The notes under the pieces are model-generated. The model was not told the origin of the DNA and ran no database searches. It worked only from the letters and a program-made list of their open reading frames with translations. From Pseudomonadota bacterium (GTDB lineage: Bacteria > Desulfobacterota > Syntrophia > Syntrophales > UBA5619), in the NCBI GenBank assembly GCA_018827585.1, contig JAHJXP010000062.1, positions 1 through 40,674 on the forward strand: a DNA stretch of 40,674 nt. Direction: 5' to 3'. The position numbers and the translations under genes are program-made. Below, piece by piece: positions 17,019 to 25,555 of the stretch (positions are counted from its first letter, which is position 1; the number at the start of each line of letters is the position of its first letter).

Positions 17019-18884
17019 CTAAATCAGGCGGTAGAGACGATAGAAGCCCTGCTGCCGGACGTTGCGCATGTAGCTGTTCTGAAATGCCAAGAAGAGCTGC
17101 TTCTCCTCCGCCGACAGAGGACTCGGCTCGCCGAGGAGATAAAATTCGTCATAGAGGAGGTGGGTGAATCCCGCTGTCTTCAGGCGGTTACGGACCCGGT
17201 CCGGGGATGCCTCCTCCCGGAGGATCTTCTGGAGTGTGTGGGCCTCAAACATCGCGTCCGCATAACAGTCGCGATCGCAAAGAAATGTATAGTTCTTCAT
17301 GTAGATGAGAAAGATCCGGGCATCCGGCGGGAGAGCCCGGTTGACGAAGCGGTACATCGTGTAGGGCGGGAGCGTCCGGGAGAGAAAATGGTCGCGGGAT
17401 TCAAGACCGACCGCAACACGCAGAGGGTCGATCTTTATGAATCCGCGAGCAATATGATAGCCGTTGAAGGCGAGGCTTCCGGCGACGATGCAGAGCAGGA
17501 GGCCGAAGATCTTATTCCGGATTCGATAGCGGGTCAGGATTGCGCCGGTAACAAGCGCAAGAAGGGGAAAGAGCGGGATCAGATAGCGGATCTGCTGGGC
17601 GGAGGAGGCCCAGAAGAAAAAGGTCAGAAGGGCGTAGGCGAGAATCATCCGCAGCGGCGTTTCCCAGCGGCGAAGAGCGGCAAGAAAGGGAAGGGTCAGA
17701 AGAAAGATCGGTCCCAGAATGCCGTCGAAATCGAGACTGTCCATCTTCGCCCGGAGGCTCAGGTTCCAGGGTAGGAGGAGATAGTCCAGGAGACTTCTGC
17801 CCATGCCGAGGTTCTGAATAAAGAGGTCATAGAGGCGCGCCTGGTCGCCGTCCCATCCCCGCCCGCCGAATATTCCGTAGAAAAACGGATAGAAGGGGTT
17901 TCCCGTCACGATCCAGTTTTTCAGATAAAAGGGGCTGCCGGCGATGAAGGCTGCGGCAACATAAAGCGCGAGACGGCGTAAGGTTTCCTGGGCGCTGTTC
18001 CCGTTTCGGTTCGCCAGATAGAGGATGCCGAGGCAGCCGAGCGGTGTTGCGAGGAGGGCCGTGTATTTGCACGCGGCGGCGGAGCCGGAGAAGAGGCCGC
18101 AGAGGATTAGCCAGGCGGTGAGCCGATGCTCGGACCAGCGGAAAAATGAATAAATCGCAGCCAGTGTGAAGGAGGTAACGAACAGATCAGTATAGGCGGC
18201 ATGGGAGACGGCGAAGACGGAGGGAATCGAGAGGAAGATCAGCATGCTGAGGCTGGGAAATTGTTGATTCTGCAGAACATGGCGGGCAAATAGACCCATT
18301 CCGAGGAGGGTTCCGCAGAGGAGGGCATAATTCATCGCCTTGGCGAGGATGTCGTTCTGGAGGAAAAGGGCCAGAAGATAGTGCATCTCGCCCAGCAGCG
18401 GATATCCGGCGAAGGCGTTCCCCGGGATGAAGTAGAAGCCGTGATGGAGGAGATAGAGCTTGGGCACCGCGAGGTGATAGATCAGGGCGTCCTTCCCGGT
18501 TTCCGGCGTCAGGACCAGAAGAAACCCGGCGAACAGCACGCCCCCCAAAAGAACAGCCGCAGGACGGTCCCAAGGTGACCTCGATCCCGGCGCTGCATAG
18601 GAAAGCGGGAGCGGTCTGCGCCAACCCGCGAGGGCAAGCGAAGCCAGGACGATCAGGGCCGCGGCGATGGCGGACGGATGGAGGGATTGCGCGACGCCGA
18701 GGAGGAAAACGGCGTAAGCGACGACGGTGATGCCGAGGCCGGCGGAAAGAAAAAGGCCTTCGCCCCGGGAGGCGAAGCTGAGGGACGAAAAGCCCAGACA
18801 GAGACGTCCAAGTCCTGTCGTAATAAGGCACCAGCCGCCCAGCAGAGCGACTGTTACGGCCTGCTGAAAAAGTGTTGCGCTCAT
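17019..18884 (-). CDS. GT39/ArnT-like polytopic membrane glycosyltransferase
   Basis: About 621 aa. Many hydrophobic segments (at least ten, from residue 8 onward) and a large C-terminal soluble part of about 170 aa fit a GT-C fold enzyme that uses a lipid-linked sugar at the periplasmic face. The segment TPETGKDALIYHLAVPKLYL matches the first periplasmic loop, whose acidic residue is catalytic in PMT_2/ArnT proteins. The ATG at 18884 is chosen because a longer in-frame reading (to 19034) would be basic non-membrane sequence. It is divergent from the pilin gene at 19386, so pilin or envelope glycosylation is a possible role; this is inference. A broken methyltransferase follows it. Confidence 0.72.
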   Translation of the reverse strand: MSATLFQQAVTVALLGGWCLITTGLGRLCLGFSSLSFASRGEGLFLSAGLGITVVAYAVFLLGVAQSLHPSAIAAALIVLASLALAGWRRPLPLSYAAPGSRSPWDRPAAVLLGGVLFAGFLLVLTPETGKDALIYHLAVPKLYLLHHGFYFIPGNAFAGYPLLGEMHYLLALFLQNDILAKAMNYALLCGTLLGMGLFARHVLQNQQFPSLSMLIFLSIPSVFAVSHAAYTDLFVTSFTLAAIYSFFRWSEHRLTAWLILCGLFSGSAAACKYTALLATPLGCLGILYLANRNGNSAQETLRRLALYVAAAFIAGSPFYLKNWIVTGNPFYPFFYGIFGGRGWDGDQARLYDLFIQNLGMGRSLLDYLLLPWNLSLRAKMDSLDFDGILGPIFLLTLPFLAALRRWETPLRMILAYALLTFFFWASSAQQIRYLIPLFPLLALVTGAILTRYRIRNKIFGLLLCIVAGSLAFNGYHIARGFIKIDPLRVAVGLESRDHFLSRTLPPYTMYRFVNRALPPDARIFLIYMKNYTFLCDRDCYADAMFEAHTLQKILREEASPDRVRNRLKTAGFTHLLYDEFYLLGEPSPLSAEEKQLFLAFQNSYMRNVRQQGFYRLYRLI

Positions 18885-19218
18885 GGTTTTCCGCCGGCGA
18901 TCAGTGATGGCGAGAGAATACCTAACACGAAGAGCGTTCTGAAGAAACGAAAATATTGACGGACTCGCAAGAAAGCGCCGAAACCGTCGCTCCGGAGCAT
19001 CCCGGAGCTGGTCCGGGACAGGCGCGGCAATCAAAGAAGTCTCTGAAGCCGACAGGGTTGATACGGAAAAATTCAGGATGATCCGGGAAAATTCCGGAAA
19101 ATTGCGGCGACGGCTGTCCGAAACGAGAGAACCAACTTACAAGGCCTCGCTGGACAACATTATGAAATGATAGGATAGATAGCAAACGTATCCTCCCATG
19201 AGCAGCGGAAACACGAAG
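18885..19218. other. Divergent intergenic region with phased GGAAAAATT motifs
   Basis: No gene is supported between the glycosyltransferase start and the pilin promoter. Three GGAAAA(A)TT motifs lie at 19065-19073, 19086-19093 and 19096-19103, spaced 21 and 10 bases, that is, on one face of the helix. They are about 115-155 bases upstream of the sigma54-like pilin promoter, where enhancer-binding activator sites are usually found. Confidence 0.4.
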
Positions 19219-19234
19219 TGGTATGGTAATTGCG
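19219..19234 (+). promoter_or_regulatory. Sigma54 (RpoN) promoter for the pilin gene
   Basis: TGGTATGGTAATTGCG fits the -24/-12 consensus TGGCAC-N5-TTGCA: GG at 19220-19221 and GC at 19232-19233 with exactly 10 bases between. It predicts an untranslated leader of about 140 bases before the pilin ATG. Pilin genes in Pseudomonas, Geobacter and Myxococcus are RpoN/PilR dependent, which supports the call. Confidence 0.7.
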
Positions 19235-19385
19235 CATAGAGAGGCAAAAGGATTTTTGTCAATCGGGCAAAAGGGTCCGGCGGAGGAGATGGTCCCGGAG
19301 TTCATTAAGCGGCAAGGGTCTCTTGAAACGACAAGGGAATTTGAAATAACGAATCTTAAGCACCTATTTTAAGGAGGAGAAAATT

Positions 19386-19790
19386 ATGAAAGCATTTCGG
19401 AAGAAAAGAGGGCAGAAGGGGTTTACGCTGATCGAGCTCATGATCGTCATCGCCATCATCGGCATCCTGGCGGCGATCGCCATCCCGCAGTTCACCGCTT
19501 ATAAAAAGAGGGGCTATGTTGCCAGTTGCATTTCGGATGGGAAGAATGCCCTGACGGGGGTCACAGCATGGGCGGGAGAGAATACCGCTTTGATTCCACC
19601 TGCTGAAGTCATTACGGGCGTCCCCGCAGGAACTACCTATACGACCATTAAGGCGAGTGCCGGGAATACGATCACCATCGCAGCAGGTGCATCAGTAGGG
19701 GCCCCCGGCGTGATCACTGTTACCAGTAGTAATCTTACCGGTTCTCTCATCGTCGATGCCGCTGGTGCACAGACCCATACTTTGAATTAA
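19386..19790 (+). CDS. pilA: Type IV pilin (PilA-like major pilin)
   Basis: 134 aa prepilin. The short basic leader ends KKRGQKG, with prepilin peptidase cleavage between G12 and F13 (G|FTLIELMIVIAIIGILAAIA). Glu at mature position 5 (E17) is present. The mature protein of about 122 aa has a hydrophobic N-terminal helix and a Thr/Ala/Gly-rich head with few aromatics. One cysteine (ASCISDGK) is visible, so no C-terminal disulfide loop. AAGGAGG precedes the ATG. It has its own sigma54-like promoter and a hairpin downstream, so it is a single-gene unit. No pilus assembly genes are in the window. It is longer than the truncated aromatic-rich Geobacter pilins, so a conductive role is not supported. 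Confidence 0.93.
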   Translation: MKAFRKKRGQKGFTLIELMIVIAIIGILAAIAIPQFTAYKKRGYVASCISDGKNALTGVTAWAGENTALIPPAEVITGVPAGTTYTTIKASAGNTITIAAGASVGAPGVITVTSSNLTGSLIVDAAGAQTHTLN

Positions 19791-19837
19791 AGATCGAACT
19801 TTAGACACTTCTCACAAACACTTCATAGCACTTACCA

Positions 19838-19871
19838 AAACCGAGGAGGGGAAATTCCCCCTCCTCGGTTT
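19838..19871 (+). terminator. Terminator hairpin after pilA
   Basis: A perfect 14-bp stem, AAACCGAGGAGGGG (19838-19851) and CCCCTCCTCGGTTT (19858-19871), with a 6-base loop. Only a short T tract follows (TTTGTCATT). Because it is symmetrical (A-tract before, T-tract after), it may act in both directions. Confidence 0.75.
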
Positions 19872-20081
19872 GTCATTATTCAAAACGCTTATGGCGCTGA
19901 TAATTGCGATCCACGACGCAGTCTCTCCAGGTGCCAGAATCTTGTTGATGAAAGATCGTTCATCCCCCTTGCCGTGTGTTATGAATATCTTCTTGATAAT
20001 CCGGGGACATAATACGTATTGATTGACCGGCAGACTACCAACTGCCGCACCAAAATATTTTCAATGACCCTCTGATTTTTC

Positions 20082-20132
20082 TTGACAGCCCATAAATAAT
20101 GCGATAGACGTTTTACCATGACCAACGGTCAT
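20082..20132 (+). promoter_or_regulatory. Promoter and palindromic operator upstream of the tetR-beta-oxidation genes
   Basis: TTGACA at 20082-20087 and TAGACG at 20105-20110 are spaced by 17 bases. A perfect palindrome ATGACC-AAC-GGTCAT follows at 20118-20132, just after the predicted start of transcription. That position suits repression by the TetR protein encoded 220 bases downstream (autoregulation). The -10 match is weak. Confidence 0.5.
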
Positions 20133-20351
20133 ATAGTGACCACAGTTCAGAATCTGATCGCGATCTGATCGCGTGTCATGGATCATTATTCAGAACCACA
20201 GGGATTGTCCCTGTAATCTAAATTAATTCAGTTCGTTTCCTACCTCGTTGCCTTGCGGATATGTTTCGGCAGGTATGGTCTAAATTCGGTTGTGATCACC
20301 TGCCCGTTCATATGGCGTTTGACAATTCAATAACGTGGAAGGGCTCATACA
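20133..20351. other. Leader region of the TetR gene with repeats
   Basis: No gene is seen. It contains a tandem CTGATCGCG pair near 20155-20173 and a second perfect palindrome ACAGGGA-TTG-TCCCTGT at 20198-20214. Either could be a regulatory site. The 19872-20081 stretch before it shows no supported feature. Confidence 0.35.
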
Positions 20352-21002
20352 TTGGGACTGGAAGAGAGAAGAAAACGCGAGAGGGAAAATCGGAAGAACG
20401 CTATCCTGAAGGCGGCGCGGAAATTATTTTTCGAAAAGGGGTTCCGGTCGGTCACCGTCGAGAGCATCGCCAGAAAGGCCGACCTGAGCAAAGGGTCGAT
20501 TTATCTTTATTACAGCAGCAAGGAGGAGATTTACAGTCAGATACTTCTCAAAGATATCGATAAGTTTCACGACCGCGTCGCAGACATCCTGCAGGATTCG
20601 TCCGGTGCCTCTGAGGCGCTCATCAGACTTGCCGAAATATACGTCAACTACTTTCTGAACGATAGAGAGCTGTTCAGGATACTGATGAATTTCATGATCC
20701 ATAACAACGGCATGAATCTGCCGGCGGACCTCAACATCCACATTATAAAAACAATGAATAGGGCCATCGATGTCTTCGAGCAGATACTCAAGTTCGGGAT
20801 GGAAAAGGGGGAGTTTCCGCCGGATACAAATCTCCGTCTGAATCGCAATGCGATCTGGGGCCTGCTTAACGGCATCATAGCGCTGCATCTATTCACCGGC
20901 AAGGAAGCCAAGCGGGCGGAGGCGATTCGCAGCACGATAAAAACAAGCCTGGAAATCTACATCAGGGGTTTGCGGAGTTCCGCTTATTGCAAAAAATACT
21001 GA
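20352..21002 (+). CDS. TetR-family transcriptional regulator
   Basis: 216 aa. The N-terminal HTH (about residues 15-60) reads ILKAARKLFFEKGFRSVTVE then SIARKADLSKGSIYLYYSSK, a textbook TetR DNA-binding domain. The C-terminal part is helical, as expected for a ligand-binding dimer domain. The start is a TTG with GGAAGGG 8 bases upstream. It sits 15 bases before the acyl-CoA dehydrogenase and at the head of a beta-oxidation set, so it most likely represses this unit and is relieved by an acyl-CoA, as with FadR (Bacillus) or PsrA. The palindrome at 20118-20132 is a candidate operator. Confidence 0.9.
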   Translation: MGLEERRKRERENRKNAILKAARKLFFEKGFRSVTVESIARKADLSKGSIYLYYSSKEEIYSQILLKDIDKFHDRVADILQDSSGASEALIRLAEIYVNYFLNDRELFRILMNFMIHNNGMNLPADLNIHIIKTMNRAIDVFEQILKFGMEKGEFPPDTNLRLNRNAIWGLLNGIIALHLFTGKEAKRAEAIRSTIKTSLEIYIRGLRSSAYCKKY

Positions 21003-21017
21003 AAAAGGGGGGGTTGT

Positions 21018-22877
21018 ATGAGCAACTTGTTGGTGAATGCGAGAGATCAGGAATTCATTCTTTTTGAACAACTGGAGATCGAAAAGTTGTTTCAGACGGA
21101 AAGGTTCAAGGATTTCTCCAAAGACGACGCGCTGATGATGATCAACGAAGCGGAAAAGATGGCCCTCAATGTGATCCTCCCTACCTATGCCGCGGGCGAC
21201 AAGGAGGAGTGCACGTTCAAGGACGGAAAGGTCTTCGTGCCGAAATGTTATCATGACGCCTTCAAAAAGTATGTCGAGGCCGGCTGGCTATGTTCCACGG
21301 AGCCCACTGAAGTCGGAGGGCAGGGGATCCCGGTGGTTATGGCGACGGCCAACCTGGAACATTGTCACGCCGCAAATTTTTCCCTGCTGATGTATTCGGG
21401 ACTCACCCACGGGGCCGCCACTCTGATCCAGCATTTCGGGACCGAGGAGCTGAAGAACAGGTACATGCACAAGATGTACTCCGGCCAATGGACAGGGACG
21501 ATGTGTCTGACCGAAGCAGGCGCCGGCACCGATGTCGGGGCCATGAAGACTTCAGCCAAGAGGCTGCCCGACGGGACCTACAGCATCACCGGATCGAAAT
21601 GCTTTATCTCCTGCGGCGATCACGATCTTGCCGAAAACATCATACATGCGGTCCTGGCCAGGATCGAGGGGGATCCGCCCGGCACAGGCGGCATATCCAT
21701 TTTCATCGTTCCCAAGTATCGTGTGAACGCGGACGGCGCCCTGGGGGAGCGAAACGACGTCAATACGGGCAACATCGAGCACAAGATGGGGATCAAGGGA
21801 TCGGCCACCTGCACGCTGAACTTCGGCGATGAGGGAAGATGCATCGGCGAACTCCTCGGGAAGGAACGGGAGGGAATGCGGATCATGTTCCACATGATGA
21901 ACGGCGCCCGTCTCGATGTCGGCATGCAGGGCCTCGCCCACGCCTCGGCCGCGCTGGAACATGCCATCGCCTACGCGAAGGAGAGGATACAGTGCGCGCC
22001 GGTCTGGGAGATGAAGAATCCGGACGCGAAGGCCGTTCCCATTATCCGGCATCCCGATGTGCGCAGAGACCTCCTCTGGATGAAGGCCCATGTCGAGGGG
22101 ATACGGGCGCTGAATTATTTTACGGCCTACTGCATGGATATGGCAAAGGCTTTGCCGGCGGAAAGCGAGAAATGGCAAGGGCTGGTGGATCTGCTCACCC
22201 CGGTCTGCAAGGCCTATTCCTCGGACAAGGCGATGGACGTCTGCTCCAAGGCGATCGATGTCTACGGCGGCTACGGCTACTGCCAGGAGTATCCGGTGGA
22301 GCAGTACATGCGGGATTGCAAGATCGCCTCCATTTACGAAGGAACGAACGGCATTCAGGCCCTCGATCTGGTCGGCCGGAAGCTGGCGCAGAGAAAGGGC
22401 ATGAACGTCATGACGATGTTCGGCGAGATCGGGGCGACCATCGCCAGGGCCAAGGGGAACGGCGAACTAAAGGCCTATGCGGCGCGCCTCGATGAGGCCT
22501 ACAACGCCCTGGTGGACCTGACCATGACGCTGGCGCAACTCGGCAAGAGCTCCGGCTTTCTGATCCCCATCCTCAATGCGTCAACTTATCTCGAAATCTT
22601 CGGGGATGTCCTCGTCGGCCATTTCCTGCTCCAGGGGGCGGCCATAGCCGCCGAGAAGCTCAAGGCGATCTACACTGAGAAGGGGGCCGAGGATTCCCTG
22701 GGGAAGAAGCGGGCGCTGGTCCGCGAAAACTCCGATGTCGCCTTCTATGCGGGCAAGATCGCGGCGGCGAAGTTCTTTGCCGTCGAGGTCCTCTGTGCGG
22801 CAAAGGCGCGATGCGAGGCGATCAAAGCGGAGGAGAAGGTTCCCCTCGAGATGGCGGATGAATCCTTCACCTGTTAG
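21018..22877 (+). CDS. Acyl-CoA dehydrogenase, ~600-aa DmdC-like type with C-terminal extension
   Basis: 619 aa flavoprotein that oxidises an acyl-CoA to the 2-enoyl-CoA, passing electrons to ETF. Visible blocks are TGTMCLTEAGAGTDVGAMKT (flavin/substrate contact), KMGIKGSATCTLNFG, and the catalytic-glutamate motif IYEGTNGIQALDLVGRKL with E441. About 150 extra residues follow, typical of the long DmdC/YngJ-like group and unlike the 380-aa short-chain enzymes. GGGGGG precedes the ATG. It follows tetR and precedes a dehydrogenase/hydratase and a thiolase, so it provides the first step of beta-oxidation. Chain-length preference is not readable. Confidence 0.9.
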   Translation: MSNLLVNARDQEFILFEQLEIEKLFQTERFKDFSKDDALMMINEAEKMALNVILPTYAAGDKEECTFKDGKVFVPKCYHDAFKKYVEAGWLCSTEPTEVGGQGIPVVMATANLEHCHAANFSLLMYSGLTHGAATLIQHFGTEELKNRYMHKMYSGQWTGTMCLTEAGAGTDVGAMKTSAKRLPDGTYSITGSKCFISCGDHDLAENIIHAVLARIEGDPPGTGGISIFIVPKYRVNADGALGERNDVNTGNIEHKMGIKGSATCTLNFGDEGRCIGELLGKEREGMRIMFHMMNGARLDVGMQGLAHASAALEHAIAYAKERIQCAPVWEMKNPDAKAVPIIRHPDVRRDLLWMKAHVEGIRALNYFTAYCMDMAKALPAESEKWQGLVDLLTPVCKAYSSDKAMDVCSKAIDVYGGYGYCQEYPVEQYMRDCKIASIYEGTNGIQALDLVGRKLAQRKGMNVMTMFGEIGATIARAKGNGELKAYAARLDEAYNALVDLTMTLAQLGKSSGFLIPILNASTYLEIFGDVLVGHFLLQGAAIAAEKLKAIYTEKGAEDSLGKKRALVRENSDVAFYAGKIAAAKFFAVEVLCAAKARCEAIKAEEKVPLEMADESFTC

Positions 22878-22966
22878 GATAGGCGGCAACGGCGACAAGC
22901 GGCAGCGGGAGCGTTACGGGCGCCGGGCCGACTAACCCCCACGCCCGGGTCAGGCATAACGAAGGA

Positions 22967-23032
22967 TGAAAATTACCCCCACCCCTCCCTCCCCCGTCGA
23001 GGGGGAGGGATATAGGGAGGGGGGCATTTTCA
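22967..23032 (+). repeat. Long GC-rich hairpin repeat between acyl-CoA dehydrogenase and fadN-type gene
   Basis: Inner stem CCCTCCCCC (22987-22995) and GGGGGAGGG (23001-23009) around GTCGA; outer arms TGAAAAT (22967-22973) and ATTTTCA (23026-23032). The same CCCTCCCCC-N5-GGGGGAGGG core recurs at 27222-27244, so it is a dispersed repeat rather than a unique terminator. It could still attenuate read-through or protect the mRNA end. Confidence 0.65.
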
Positions 23033-23053
23033 TATAAAAAGAGGAGGCGGGTT

Positions 23054-25474
23054 ATGGCATACGAAATAAGAAAAGCGGCGGTTCTGGGCGCGGGGGTCAT
23101 GGGCGCCACCATTGCCGCCCATCTGACCAATGCAGGCATCGAGTGCGTCCTTCTGGACATCATCCCCTTTGAATTTACCGAAGCCGACAAGGCGCAGGGC
23201 CTGACCGAAAAGAGCCCGGCCTGGCGGAACCGGTTTGCGGAGAGCGGCCTGGCCGGCGTCCTGAAAGCGAAACCGGCGGGGTTCTTCACCAAGAAAAACG
23301 CCGCGATGATCAGAACGGGAAATTTCGAGGACAACCTGGGCTGGCTTGCCGACTGCGATTGGGTCATCGAGGTCGTCATCGAGAATCTGAAGATCAAACA
23401 GGAACTGTTCGCCAGGGTCGAGAAGGTCGTCAAACCCGACTGCATCGTAACGACGAACACCTCCGGAATTCCCATCCGGGATATCTGCGCCAAGTTCGGG
23501 CCGAAGCTCAAGGCCAATTTCCTCGGGACCCACTTCTTCAATCCCCCCCGTTATATGAAACTCCTGGAGATCATCCCGGGGGCGGAAACCGGGCCCGAGC
23601 TGGTGACATATATGACCCGTTTCTGCGAGGAAGTCCTCGGCAAGGGCGTGGTCGTCTGCAAGGACGTGCCGAATTTCATCGGCAACCGGATCGGCATCTT
23701 CGACATGAGCAACGCCATCCGCCTCATGATCGACAGGAACCTGAAAATCGACGAGGTCGACGCCATCATCGGCAAGGCCCTGGGACGGCCGGGCACCGGC
23801 ATCTTCGGGTTGCTGGACCTGGTCGGGCTCGACACCGGCGGCCACGTCATGTCCAACCTCTATGAGGCGGCGCCGGAAGATGAAATGAGGGAGGTGTTCG
23901 TTCCGGTCGAATTCATGGCCAAGATGGTCGAGCTCAAGTGGCTCGGAAACAAGACCAACCAGGGGTTCTACAAGAGGACCAAAGGCGCCGACGGCAAGAA
24001 GGGCAAGCTGGTTCTGGATTATCGCACGATGGAGTACTATCCTGCGACAAAGCCCCAGTATGAATCGGTCTCCGCTGCCAGGAAGAAGGCCGATGAAGGC
24101 GTCGCCACGACGCTCAAGGTCATGTTCAACGGGACCGATGCGGCCGCCGACCTGACCCGTGAATACCTCTGCGACAACTTCATCTACGCCGCAAACCGCA
24201 TCCCGGAGATCTGCGACACCATTGTCGGGATCGACAACGCCATGAAGTGGGGTTACAACCACCAGCTCGGTCCCTTCGAGACCTGGGACGCCGTCGGCGT
24301 GCAGGCGGCGGTCGAGGTCATGAAGAGGCTCAAGAAAAAGGTCCCCAAGAAAATAGAAGAGATGCTCAAGAAAGGCTCCGGATCCTTCTATGTGACGAAG
24401 GAGGACGGCCTTTACTTTTACGACTTCGAGAAGAAGGATTATGTGAAACTGGAGGCGAACCCCCGGATCATCCTTCTTCCCGAGCTGAAGGCCCGAAACA
24501 GGACGATCAGGAAAAACCAGAGCGCGACGCTCCTCGACATCGGCGACGGCGTGGCCTGCCTTGAGTTCCACACCAAGATGAACGCCGTCGACGACGGGAT
24601 GATAGAGATGATCCTGGAGAGCTGCGCCATCGTGGAGAAGGACTTCTCGGGGATGGTCGTGGGGAGCCATGCGGCCAACTTTTCCGCCGGGGCCAACGTC
24701 TTCAAGGTGCTCATCGGCATCCAGATGGGGGATTGGGACATACTGGAGAGGCTGATCGCCGAATTCCAGCACGCCAACATGCGGATGAAATACCTTTCCA
24801 AACCGGTGGTGGCTGCGCCGGCAGGTCTCTCGCTCGGCGGCGGCTGTGAAATGGCCATGCACGGGGCAAAGTGCCAGCCCTATGGCGAGACCTATATCGG
24901 CCTGGTCGAGGTCGGCGTCGGCGTGATTCCCGCGGGAGGCGGCTGCAAGGAGTTGATGGTCCGCCTGACGGAAGGTCTGCCCGAGGGCGTAATCGAGGCC
25001 GGCCTGAGCCTGCAGCACGTCTATGCCAAGGCCTTCGAGAACATCGCCATGGCCAAGGTGTCCACCAGCGCCGTCGAGGGGATGGAACTGGGATACATCC
25101 GTAAAACGGAGAACATCAGCCTCAACCGGGATCAACAGCTCTGGGATGCCAAGCAGGCCGTCCTTGGTATCGCGAAATTCTACCGGAAGCCCAAGCCGGC
25201 GATGATCCCCGTGATGGGGGAAAATTTCCGGGGAATGGCCGAGGCGATCCTCTACAATATGAGGCAGGGCAATTACGCGTCTGATTACGACGTCCATGTT
25301 TCCCGAAAGGTGGCCTATATCCTTTCCGGAGGCGATTGCGCCGAGGGTACGCTGGCGAGCGAACAGGAGATTCTCGATCTGGAGAGGGAGGCATTCCTGA
25401 GTCTCTGCGGGGAGAAGAAAACGCAGGACAGGATCATGCACATGCTCAACACCGGGAAACCATTGCGAAACTAA
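23054..25474 (+). CDS. fadN: FadN-type 3-hydroxyacyl-CoA dehydrogenase / enoyl-CoA hydratase
   Basis: 806 aa bifunctional beta-oxidation enzyme. The dehydrogenase comes first (NAD loop GAGVMG at 12-17, catalytic H160 in GTHFFNPPRYMKL), then its C-terminal helical domain with VPNFIGNRIG. The crotonase domain is last (about 490-700), with the oxyanion segment FSAGANVF and both glutamates in GGGCEMAMHG and GLVEVGVGVIPAGGG. This domain order is that of Bacillus FadN, opposite to E. coli FadB. GAGGAGG lies 9 bases before the ATG. A thiolase follows. A long reading frame on the opposite strand is a codon-bias shadow. Confidence 0.93.
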   Translation: MAYEIRKAAVLGAGVMGATIAAHLTNAGIECVLLDIIPFEFTEADKAQGLTEKSPAWRNRFAESGLAGVLKAKPAGFFTKKNAAMIRTGNFEDNLGWLADCDWVIEVVIENLKIKQELFARVEKVVKPDCIVTTNTSGIPIRDICAKFGPKLKANFLGTHFFNPPRYMKLLEIIPGAETGPELVTYMTRFCEEVLGKGVVVCKDVPNFIGNRIGIFDMSNAIRLMIDRNLKIDEVDAIIGKALGRPGTGIFGLLDLVGLDTGGHVMSNLYEAAPEDEMREVFVPVEFMAKMVELKWLGNKTNQGFYKRTKGADGKKGKLVLDYRTMEYYPATKPQYESVSAARKKADEGVATTLKVMFNGTDAAADLTREYLCDNFIYAANRIPEICDTIVGIDNAMKWGYNHQLGPFETWDAVGVQAAVEVMKRLKKKVPKKIEEMLKKGSGSFYVTKEDGLYFYDFEKKDYVKLEANPRIILLPELKARNRTIRKNQSATLLDIGDGVACLEFHTKMNAVDDGMIEMILESCAIVEKDFSGMVVGSHAANFSAGANVFKVLIGIQMGDWDILERLIAEFQHANMRMKYLSKPVVAAPAGLSLGGGCEMAMHGAKCQPYGETYIGLVEVGVGVIPAGGGCKELMVRLTEGLPEGVIEAGLSLQHVYAKAFENIAMAKVSTSAVEGMELGYIRKTENISLNRDQQLWDAKQAVLGIAKFYRKPKPAMIPVMGENFRGMAEAILYNMRQGNYASDYDVHVSRKVAYILSGGDCAEGTLASEQEILDLEREAFLSLCGEKKTQDRIMHMLNTGKPLRN

Positions 25475-25555
25475 ATCGGACAAGGCGCGGGACGGCCGGC
25501 TTGCCTGAAAAGCGCCGGCCGCTTCGGGCTGAAGGCATTAAAAAGGAGGAAAACC

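Noticed and set aside
18922..19305. 127-codon minus-strand frame upstream of the glycosyltransferase
   Set aside because: No domain, no ribosome-binding site, and it overlaps the regulatory region of pilA.
19386..19790. Electrically conductive (Geobacter-type) pilin
   Set aside because: The mature protein is about 122 residues with few aromatics after the N-terminal helix, unlike the short aromatic-rich Geobacter pilin.
23030..25483. 817-codon open frame on the minus strand opposite fadN
   Set aside because: It mirrors a clearly functional gene with all catalytic motifs; the composition (Asp/Val/Leu/Gly/His-rich) is typical of antisense frames in GC-rich DNA, and it has no ribosome-binding site or recognisable domain.
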